Shown here piece after piece: positions 54,083-62,200 of a stretch of 64,000 nucleotides of DNA (positions within the stretch are counted from its first letter, which is position 1; every line of letters begins with the position of its first letter). The position numbers were made by a program, and so were the translations under genes. The stretch lies in assembly GCF_030489605.1 (NCBI RefSeq), contig NZ_JAUKFY010000001.1:310001-374000 (forward strand), read 5' to 3'. Source of the DNA: Brevibacillus laterosporus. Lineage in GTDB: Bacteria; Bacillota; Bacilli; Brevibacillales; Brevibacillaceae. A model generated the notes under the pieces. That model ran no database searches. It was given only the letters and a program-made list of their open reading frames with translations, and was not told where the DNA came from.

Positions 54083-54859
54083 TTGTTTACCCATCTGTAT
54101 CCTAATTTTAATAAAGGACGCATTTTAAAAACAGACATGCTTGCCAATCTTCGGGATTATCCTCGTGATTTTCTCGATATTCAATACAAAGATTATTCAG
54201 ACGGGATCATTACTGGATCAGACATACGTATTGGAGAGCAAAGTATCACGATTAGCCCGGGAATCGTGAAGCATTCTGGGCGTTTGTATGTATTAAAGGA
54301 AGAGCATGAGCTTATGTATCGCGCCACCAATCGAGAAACTGTGGTCAAAATCAGGTTTCATGAACAGGTGACAGACAGTGACTTTACGATCAGCAATTCT
54401 GAAATTGTACTGGATGAACGGGTGAAGCTTGGTCAGAACGAACTGGAATTAGGGCGTTTTAAGCTAAAGGAAGGGGCCAAACTACGCTCGCAATATCAGA
54501 GCTTTATTGATTTGGCTACGGAATACAACACGTTTATCACCATTCATGTCCCTTATGCAAGTGAGTCGCAAAGCACGCTTGCTCCAAGCATTATGCGCTA
54601 TTTTGCTAGAGAGCTAGTTCAAGGAACGAATCTGACAGCGTTTGATATTAGTTTTGCTCTGCTATGCCTTAACGAAGGAACAGTCAATCGCGAGGTCATT
54701 CTTACCTATCTCGCTAACAGGCTGGGAACGGGATATAGGGAGTACAGCAATGAACAGATTCATAAATATTTGGGGCGCATTTTAGATGAAGGAAGAGGGG
54801 GAGGCAAAGCAAGAGCCGATTTGCGTCAGGGCGGTTTTCAGCGAATGATTGTGGACTGA
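54083..54859 (+). CDS. putative baseplate/fibre-associated protein, unknown
   Basis: A ~258-residue soluble protein. The N-terminal half has the beta pattern YSDGIITGSDIRIGEQSITI then SPGIVKHSGRLYVLKEEHEL, a 'generated gene / place-holder then value' arrangement seen in several phage baseplate and fibre-attachment proteins; the C-terminal half is helical (SIMRYFARELVQGTN). This is a resemblance only. The upstream ATG at 54062 has no ribosome site; TTG 54083 has GGAGG 8 nt before it. Next to the adaptor and VgrG-like genes, which suits a spike- or baseplate-linked part. Confidence 0.62.
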   Translation: MFTHLYPNFNKGRILKTDMLANLRDYPRDFLDIQYKDYSDGIITGSDIRIGEQSITISPGIVKHSGRLYVLKEEHELMYRATNRETVVKIRFHEQVTDSDFTISNSEIVLDERVKLGQNELELGRFKLKEGAKLRSQYQSFIDLATEYNTFITIHVPYASESQSTLAPSIMRYFARELVQGTNLTAFDISFALLCLNEGTVNREVILTYLANRLGTGYREYSNEQIHKYLGRILDEGRGGGKARADLRQGGFQRMIVD

Positions 54860-54928
54860 AAAAAGAGCGGCTAACAGGTAGAAAGGCACATCGAAGCATG
54901 CATGGACAAAGAAAGGAAGGTGACTGTT

Positions 54929-55582
54929 ATGGAGCATATGGACGAGAAGATTATTGCGATGTTACAGGAGCAGGATGAGAAAAAGGACGAATCAGGACCA
55001 GAAGAGCAGTCAAAAAATGCGCAGGAACTCGATCCCAAATGGGCGTACGATCTGCGAAAATCGTTAGTCAAGATTGACGGTGAGCTGATTTCATTTGCAG
55101 AGCGTAGTTTATTAAAGGATAAACTACGCATCCCTATGCCGAAAGCATTTACCCCAATGGCGCCTGAGACGGCGGCATTAAAATACCCTTCAGAACGCAG
55201 ACCTACCCTGATTTTTACCAATAGCACCGGTTCCATTAATGTAGCGATTAACCACACCCAAACCAGATTGATTGATGCTGAAATAAAAGAGTTTACAGCA
55301 GCGATGGTGAATTTGCTGCGTAAGACGCAGAAGCTTCTTCAATGGTACGGAGATGGTGTAGCGGAAGTGAATGGAAAACCGATCGGCTACTGTGAATTCT
55401 TGACCCCGGCTTACAATGTTAACCTTTATAATTTTATGTTTTTTACTGAGCTAGATGGCAAGGCTTTGCTATGTACGTTCAACTGTACAGAAGATGAGAT
55501 GGACGACTGGCGGCTTGTAGCGCGAGGCATGATGGAAGCGGCAGTCATCCATAGTGACCAAAGAGGAGGAGAGGAAGAGTGA
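54929..55582 (+). CDS. DUF1795/DcrB-like protein, candidate effector adaptor
   Basis: A ~217-residue protein. An acidic, Gln/Glu-rich N-terminus (~1-30) precedes a domain whose end, YNVNLYNFMFFTELDGKALL then CTFNCTEDEMDDWRLVARGM, follows the pattern of DUF1795/DcrB proteins. In type VI systems DUF1795 (Eag) proteins are chaperones for Rhs and PAAR effectors; here the gene lies directly before VgrG-like genes and a VgrG-Rhs gene. The similarity is by eye. ATG 54929 is behind GAAAGGAAGG. Ends in a GTGA overlap with the next gene. Confidence 0.65.
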   Translation: MEHMDEKIIAMLQEQDEKKDESGPEEQSKNAQELDPKWAYDLRKSLVKIDGELISFAERSLLKDKLRIPMPKAFTPMAPETAALKYPSERRPTLIFTNSTGSINVAINHTQTRLIDAEIKEFTAAMVNLLRKTQKLLQWYGDGVAEVNGKPIGYCEFLTPAYNVNLYNFMFFTELDGKALLCTFNCTEDEMDDWRLVARGMMEAAVIHSDQRGGEEE

Positions 55583-57003
55583 GTTCCACGGTAATCGCAT
55601 ATCACAATCTCCAGGTTTCCCCTTATCAATTAGTCAATCTGCAAGAGCTTGTCATGATCAAAACCATCAATGAGCATGCCAAAGTTACCTTTACAGGTAT
55701 TGTGCCAGAGGAGCTAAAGGATAGCTACGTGGAAATAACGCAGGCTGAGACACCGATAACGATCAGCCAGATTGACGAAAAGGGCGGAAGTACGCCTATT
55801 TTTAACGGACTTGTACTGCATATTGAAATCAAAGCAGTGCGAGGCATCTATTATATGCAGGTCGAAGCGGTCTCGCATTCCTACAAGCTGGACATAAAAC
55901 GTAAAAAACGTTCCTTCCAAAATAAAAATATGACTTACTCTGCTCTGATCAAGCAGATTGCTGCCGACTACCCTGGACTGGACGTGATGGACAGTGTATC
56001 TAAAGGCGGTAAGCTCGGAGAATTTACCATGCAATATGACGAGACGGATTGGCAATTCCTCAAGCGAATGGCTTCTCGATTTAACGCAGGTCTTGCTCCA
56101 GCTTCGATTTTTGATAAGCCTAAGTTTTATTTCGGAATGCCAGAGGGTGGCTCGAAGGGAAAATTGGAGGATTTTCACTATAGCGTAAAAAAACGCATGT
56201 CTGCTTTCCGCCATTCGTCAGAGAATCATATCCCAGGGATTGAAGAGAACGATTTTATCTATTATCAAGTGGAATCGGACAGAGTGCTGGAGGTAGGACA
56301 TGGGGTGCAGTTCCTAGGCAAAACGCTGTTTGTGGCCCAAGCCTACACCGAAATGAAAAAGGGATTATTAAAGCATGTTTACACGCTCTGCACCAAAAAA
56401 GGAATGAGCCAAAACAAGCTGTTTAACTCGAAAATCGTCGGAGCCTCTGTGCAAGGAAAGGTCATTGAGGTGGCCAAAGACACGGTGAAGGTGCACCTCT
56501 CGATCGACGAAAGCCAGAACAAAGGCGAAGCGCATTGGTTCCCTTATTCATCCGTTTATACCGCAGAAGGAAACAGTGGCTGGTATTGTATGCCAGAGCT
56601 CAATGACCATGTACGCGTCTATTTTCCCAGCAATAAAGAAAGCGATGGGGTCGCTAGCAGTTCTGTTCGTCAGGATGTGGGAGAGGCGCAGCATAATAAG
56701 CTAGGCAATCCGGATATTAAATATTTCCGTACACCTAATGGCAAGGAGCTCATGATGAGCCCTAGTGAGGTCGTGATCACTGCTAAGGACGGTGAGATTT
56801 TTATCAGGTTAAATGATCAGGACGGCATTCAGATCATGAGTAAGAAAAAAATCAAGATCATCTCTCAGGAAGACATCATGATGGACTCCGAGAAAAAGGT
56901 GATTATCTCGGCTAAGGAAGAGATCAACATAACCTGCAAGGAAAGCAATATCAAGATGGACGGCAACACCATGATCATGGGGAATGAGACCAAGACAAAC
57001 TAG
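55579..57003 (+). CDS. VgrG/phage late-control gpD-like spike protein
   Basis: A 474-residue protein. Seen: a gp27/gpD-like N-terminal part (FTGIVPEELKDSYVEI; DIKRKKRSFQNKNMTYSALI; YDETDWQFLKRMASRFNAGL), an OB-fold part (KVIEVAKDTVKVHLSIDE, HWFPYSSVYTAEGNSGWY) and a C-terminal beta-helix-like repeat (VIITAKDGEIFIRL, IMSKKKIKIISQEDIMMDS, SAKEEINITCKESNIKMDG). This is the spike layout of VgrG. GTG start overlapping the upstream stop by 4 nt, behind AGGAGGAGAGG. It is clearly paralogous to the N-terminus of the VgrG-Rhs gene at 59299. Confidence 0.9.
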   Translation: MSSTVIAYHNLQVSPYQLVNLQELVMIKTINEHAKVTFTGIVPEELKDSYVEITQAETPITISQIDEKGGSTPIFNGLVLHIEIKAVRGIYYMQVEAVSHSYKLDIKRKKRSFQNKNMTYSALIKQIAADYPGLDVMDSVSKGGKLGEFTMQYDETDWQFLKRMASRFNAGLAPASIFDKPKFYFGMPEGGSKGKLEDFHYSVKKRMSAFRHSSENHIPGIEENDFIYYQVESDRVLEVGHGVQFLGKTLFVAQAYTEMKKGLLKHVYTLCTKKGMSQNKLFNSKIVGASVQGKVIEVAKDTVKVHLSIDESQNKGEAHWFPYSSVYTAEGNSGWYCMPELNDHVRVYFPSNKESDGVASSSVRQDVGEAQHNKLGNPDIKYFRTPNGKELMMSPSEVVITAKDGEIFIRLNDQDGIQIMSKKKIKIISQEDIMMDSEKKVIISAKEEINITCKESNIKMDGNTMIMGNETKTN

Positions 57004-57037
57004 TGGCGCAAGCTTTTATGAAAAAAGGAGGGGGAGA

Positions 57038-58312
57038 ATGGACAGGACAGAAGCGATGCCGCATTTTATGGCCAATGTAGTGGAGCCTGCACGAGTGCAA
57101 GCATTGATGCGTCTGGAGAAGGATTTTCAGACACATAAAAATACATTATCCACAGACTGGACAAGCGATTTTCAACGGATTTGCAACCAGCTAGGAATCG
57201 AGCAGATTCGAAAAAACAAACCCTTACTTGGTCATCTTACCTTTTCATTGTTGCGAACCGAATTGGCGGTAGGGCGGGCGATTTATTTAGTGGAGGCGAC
57301 AGATAGCTCCTGGTTTTTCGATCGGAACCCTTGCCAAACAGAATATGATGCAAGCTGGGCATTACAGTATTTAGACCAATTAAAGGACGATATCAACAGC
57401 GGTAGAAAGGCATATATGGGGGCTATTACGCTACCTGACGTGGAACAAATCGTCTTGAGAGAAGCCGTGCATTTTCATCAGTACGTCATTCAATTGGCTA
57501 GATATGCCTTGCCTACAGCGATTCAATCTCCGGAATTTGCAGCGTTATCCACAGAGGATGTCGTTGAAATACGCGTTGGGGAATATATGGATGTGAGCGA
57601 GGTCGTGTATAAAATAGATCGGCGAGTACGGGATACCCAATCGGTCAGGGAGTGGATCGAGGAAGGCAGTGAACAAGAATATGCCTATGAGGTTTTCGAC
57701 CAATTGAATTTGTCTGGGGGGGAGTATTCCGAGCTGGATTTTCGCTATTCACGTTTTGAGCAGAGTGATCTATCCGACGCTCGGTTAAATAGTTGTGTAC
57801 TCCTCGGCACAAGGTGGAATCATTCGCGACTAGTCCGGACAGATTTCTCTTACAGCCTGCTATTTGGAGCTAATTTTGATCATAGTGAGCTGTCAGAGGC
57901 AGACTTTGGGGGAATCCAAGCTTCTAAAGGATTGCTGGAGCCAGATAGTTGGGAAATGCCAGGCTTTTGGAAAATTTCCTTTACTGAAGCCAACTTGTCA
58001 AAGGCTAGCTTCGTCAATGCCCAATTAGCATCAGCTCAATTTAGTAAAGCTAATCTTGCGGGCGTGAATTTTGCTGGAGCCGATTTGACGAACGCTAACT
58101 TCACAGATGCTAATTTACGTGAAGCTGTGTTTGCTGGAGCTAGCGTAGCATCTGCTGATTTTACTGGAGCAGATGTAGATGGTGCCTTCTTTTCGATAAA
58201 AGATCGAGTCAAGCTCAACTTAGATGAGCGACAGAAAGCCGCTGTTTTATGGATAGAGGCAGAGAACGAGGAGGCATATCTACATGAGCTATTTTATCCT
58301 GTCTCAAGATAA
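57038..58312 (+). CDS. pentapeptide repeat protein
   Basis: A ~424-residue protein with an N-terminal region of ~220 residues without recognised domain and a C-terminal pentapeptide-repeat solenoid (~235-400): FRYSRFEQSDLSDARLN, ADFGGIQ, ANLSKASFVNAQLASAQFSK, ANLAGVNFAGADLTNANF. The A(D/N)LxX pattern is clear. Some pentapeptide proteins mimic DNA; others serve as scaffolds. The start at ATG 57038 behind AAAGGAGGGGG avoids a long overlap with VgrG. Between the spike and the Imm11-like gene, so it may belong to the effector module. Confidence 0.82.
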   Translation: MDRTEAMPHFMANVVEPARVQALMRLEKDFQTHKNTLSTDWTSDFQRICNQLGIEQIRKNKPLLGHLTFSLLRTELAVGRAIYLVEATDSSWFFDRNPCQTEYDASWALQYLDQLKDDINSGRKAYMGAITLPDVEQIVLREAVHFHQYVIQLARYALPTAIQSPEFAALSTEDVVEIRVGEYMDVSEVVYKIDRRVRDTQSVREWIEEGSEQEYAYEVFDQLNLSGGEYSELDFRYSRFEQSDLSDARLNSCVLLGTRWNHSRLVRTDFSYSLLFGANFDHSELSEADFGGIQASKGLLEPDSWEMPGFWKISFTEANLSKASFVNAQLASAQFSKANLAGVNFAGADLTNANFTDANLREAVFAGASVASADFTGADVDGAFFSIKDRVKLNLDERQKAAVLWIEAENEEAYLHELFYPVSR

Positions 58313-58829
58313 TCGCATACTTGACGCTGTGGAGCCTACGGGACTTACCGATCTGCTAACCAAAGAGATGCTAACCGAAGAGAAGGTGCATCTTTTGGAT
58401 GAATTGGTCTTGCAGGTTCCCATTCAGCGAAGAGAGCATGTCACTTACGTAGACTTTATTCAACGTCCTATTCCGTTGCTATCTGATCGCCTAAAACAGC
58501 TAGTAGTCAAATATGTGCCCAAAATGCTGTGCAAGGCTGTTGTACTCGCAGATCGGGAGCAGATGAGGCAGGATTTGTATTGGGTGTTTGTGCCCCCGCG
58601 TATCGACTGCTTATCAGCTAAGGCTGAGTTTTATCAGGACAATACAATAAAACGCCTCATATTAGATCAGAACAAGATTGGCAGACGAACACTTTTTCAG
58701 ATAGACAGGATTCGTGAAGAGCATCTGGTAGTGAATTTAGGGCTGGCGGAAAGTATTCTGCGCCGGGATTTTACAGGCATCCGGCTTCAAAAAGTCGAGC
58801 TGGAGGCTCACAGAGAGGATGAGATGTAA
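58284..58829 (+). CDS. Imm11/DUF1629-like protein (possible immunity or accessory protein)
   Basis: A 181-residue protein resembling Imm11/DUF1629 (MXAN_0049-type) proteins: MSYFILSQDNRI at the start, the FIQRPIPLLSDRLKQLVVKYVP segment split over the middle, LYWVFVPPRIDCLSAKAEF and LDQNKIGRRTLFQIDRI, ending RRDFTGIRLQKVE. Family resemblance is by pattern. It overlaps the pentapeptide gene by 29 nt and has AGGAGG 9 nt before its ATG. It touches the PAAR-like gene. It could protect against a toxin encoded beyond the window, but Imm11-like proteins also occur as effector accessories. Confidence 0.6.
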   Translation: MSYFILSQDNRILDAVEPTGLTDLLTKEMLTEEKVHLLDELVLQVPIQRREHVTYVDFIQRPIPLLSDRLKQLVVKYVPKMLCKAVVLADREQMRQDLYWVFVPPRIDCLSAKAEFYQDNTIKRLILDQNKIGRRTLFQIDRIREEHLVVNLGLAESILRRDFTGIRLQKVELEAHREDEM

Positions 58830-59255
58830 ATGGCCATAGAAGACGTGCAAATCGAAGGTGGAGAAGGAGCCAAGAAAAGCTATGTGGTAGCAGGAGCCAT
58901 CCTCACCTGCACCTTTGGCACTCAAAAAAGTAGATTGAAAACGCCGCTAAGCCACGGGGTATTTATTAAAGACAAGGCGCAAATGAACATTAATGATTTT
59001 GTGCCGAATGTAAACATTATGCCCTTTGGCAGATGCGGTAATTTAGCCAATCCGGAGGTAGCAGCGGCGACGGAAGCAAATGGCGGCTATTTAAAACGTA
59101 TGCCATGCATGCCGATCGTAACCATGCCGTGGATTGGGGGCAAGGAGGACAAGCTGATCGAAGGTGCGCCCGTCCTGCTCAACGATTGTACCAACATGTG
59201 TCTACATTGCGGCGGACAAATAAGCATCATCGATGACGGACAGGAATTGGACTAA
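58830..59255 (+). CDS. DUF4280 PAAR-like protein
   Basis: A 141-residue protein of the DUF4280 family, PAAR-like spike-tip proteins. Seen: SYVVAGAILTCTFGTQKSRL, DFVPNVNIMPFGRCGNLANP, a MPCMPIVTMPWIGGKEDKL segment and the last CTNMCLHCGGQISIIDDGQ. Several Cys and His residues could bind zinc. In PAAR the tip sits on VgrG. It starts right after the stop of the previous gene. Between the two VgrG-like genes it fits as the sharpened end of the needle. Confidence 0.88.
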   Translation: MAIEDVQIEGGEGAKKSYVVAGAILTCTFGTQKSRLKTPLSHGVFIKDKAQMNINDFVPNVNIMPFGRCGNLANPEVAAATEANGGYLKRMPCMPIVTMPWIGGKEDKLIEGAPVLLNDCTNMCLHCGGQISIIDDGQELD

Positions 59256-59298
59256 ATCTAGAAGAGACCATACCACCCATCGGGAGGGGGGATTGTGT

Positions 59299-62200
59299 GT
59301 GAAAACGACAGCTAAAGTAGCGGGATATGGAAATATTCAAGTAGTATCTCCCTACGATATACAAACGCTGCAGGATTTACAGCTAGTCAAAGAAGCAAAC
59401 GACCACGCCAAGCTATATCTGAGCGGAATCATTCCGGAAGAGAAGAAGGATAGCTACATCGCAATGGCCACAAGTAGCGATATCATCGAGGTCAACGAGG
59501 TAGAGAATGGTCGAGTGGTCAGGAATCTATTTACAGGACTCGTAGAAAATATCGGAGTTCGAGCTGTTCGTGGCATCTACTATATCGAGCTAGAAGGCAT
59601 CTCGCTGACGAGCCAGCTCGATATAAAAGAGAAGACCAGATCCTTTCAAGATAAAAACATGACGTACACAGCTCTGCTAGATTTGATTTTAAAGGATTAT
59701 CCAGGATCAGACTATCTCGATTACGCTACAAACAATGCAACATTAAAAGGCTTTACGCTGCAATATAAAGAGACAGATTGGGCGTTCATTAAGCGAATGG
59801 CGTCTCGTTTTGGTGCAGTTTTATTACCGGAAACAAGCTCTAAAACACCGAAGTTTTCACTTGGAGTTCCTGATGGAAAATTAGGACAACTGCAAGACTA
59901 TCACTACGGTGTAGCAAGATCACTAGACAGGTACACGGAAGCTACCACGGGATATGGCAGCGAGCTAGACGAGACGGCTTTCACTCACTATACGGCAGTA
60001 AGCGGACAGTATTTTGCATTAGGGGACAAGGTGCTATTTCAGGAGAAGGAGCTGACCGTAGCGGCATCTAAAGCGCGTTTTATCGAAGGCGGCTTGCTCT
60101 ATACCTACACCCTTTGCCAAGAGGAAGGCATTTTGCAGAACCCGATTCGAAATGAACAGCTAACAGGTGTCTCGTTAGAAGGAAAGATTATTGAGATTCG
60201 CAGAGATACCGTCAAGGTGCATCTCGATATCGATCAAACCCAAGACAAGAGCAAGGCCTGGTGGTTTCCGTATTCTTCCGTCTATTCAACAGAAGGAGCT
60301 GACGGCTTTCATTGCATGCCGCAGGAGGGAGACGCTATCCAGATTTATTTTGCAACCAGCCAGGAGGATGGAGCGGTAGCGATGAGCTCTGTTCGCAAAA
60401 CAGGGCAGGATTCTCCGAAGATGGGCGATCCAAGCGTGAAATATTGGGGGACTAACTTTGGCAAGGAAATGAAGCTAGGCGGCTCTGATTTTGTGCTCAC
60501 TGCCAAGGACACGCAAGAAGGCAAGATGTTTATTAAGCTGGATGTAGAAGACGGCATTGAGATTCACAGCGATAAGGCGATTATGTTTTCCGCGGAAAAG
60601 GATTTGGAGATTGAGACAGATACCAAGTTCGAGATTAAAGCGCAGGAGGCCATCTATCTGCTGTGTAAGGAAAGCAGTATTGTGCTGGATGGGGAGACGG
60701 ATATTCAGGGAACGGTGCTACAGGTAGATGGTTTAATTAAATCGCCTGTCTCAGTGGCTGATCTAGAACCGGAGCCAGAGCCTGAAGACCCGGCACCGCC
60801 GCCACCGCCTCCGGAGGAAGAAAAGGGCTTCTGGGGAAGCTTACTGGATGGTGTACAATTGGCGCTTGATGTGGTGGGGATGATTCCGGTAGTTGGAATC
60901 GTTGCCGATGTAGTTAATGCTGGTATCTCGGTAGCTCGCGGAGATTATGCAGGAGCGGCTCTTTCGTTGGCGGCGTGCGTTCCCTTTGCTGGAGCTGCCG
61001 CAACCGGTGCTAAGCTCGGAATGAAAGCCGCGAAGGCGTTAAAAATGGGAAAAACAGCAGCCAAGGTAGCTGATAAAGCGGCCGATGTAGCCAAAGCAAC
61101 GACAAAGGTAGCGGATGCAGTGGTTGGAAAGGTATACACCGCCTCGCGTAAGCTAAAGAGCAGTGTCAACCAACTGGAAGCTGTTCAGAAAATGAAAAGC
61201 AGTATGAAGTTCAAGGCAATTGCAAACAGCCGGGTTGGCAAGGTTGGTAAGGCTGTTACAAAAGAAGTTGCAACAGAAGCAGGATATCAAGTGCTAGAAG
61301 AAGTGGCTGGCAGTGAGATTGCCACTGTTGCGGGCTTAATGGGGGGCAAAAGGAACCGACACAAAGGCAAGAAAAAGCTATCGAAAAAAGAGCGGAAAAA
61401 GGCCGCTCAAAAAGCAAGAAATGCAGAAAAGGCCAAACAAAAGAATCCGAAAAAAGCCAATGAAAAAAGCTGTGTAGACGATCCGATCCATGCTGGCTCT
61501 GGCTCGCAATTTATTATTCATCCTACTCTAAAGCTGTACGGGGCTGAGACATGGGTATTCGAGCTACACTATAATTCAATGCTTCTTCAGCAAGGCGTAC
61601 TTGGCAAAGCTTGGACGCATAATTATGAAATGCATGCCGACATAGAGCGTATTGACCAAGGTGAGATTACCATCTGGTGGAACACAGGCAGAAGAAATGT
61701 GTTTAAGCAGACGAGTGCAGAGAATCTTTTATTCCGTTCAACGGATGTCGACATGATGTTTTATGAGCTTCGCCAGTTCGATAATGGTTTTGAGCTGTTC
61801 AACCGAAATACGCGAGAAACCTACTACTTTAAACGCAATGGACAAGTAAGCAAACAAACGAATGCCTTGGGACAAGCGTTAACCTTTGCTCATGATTCTT
61901 CAAATCGCCTTGTTAAAATGACAGACGCCATTACTGGTCGCTCTCTATCCTTAAAATATGGACAAGACGGACTATTATATAGTGTCTACGATGCTTATCG
62001 CAGTGTGCAATTTGATTACAATGAATCGCGGCGCCTCAGCCAATTCATCGATCCGAATGGAACCATCAGCGAGCTAACATATACCGAGCAAGGCCAGATC
62101 GAGTCGCTTACTGTGGATGGGATTTTGCAATATCGCAACACCTATGACCATGAGGGGCGAGTTATTGCGCAGACCAATGCCTTAGGACTAGCCTCTACGT

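Noticed and set aside
56984-57037. Upstream start of the pentapeptide protein
   Set aside because: It overlaps VgrG and lacks a ribosome site; ATG 57038 has AAAGGAGGGGG.
42000-59000. Insertion sequences or transposase genes bordering the cluster
   Set aside because: No transposase reading frame or terminal inverted repeats noticed; mobility cannot be supported here.
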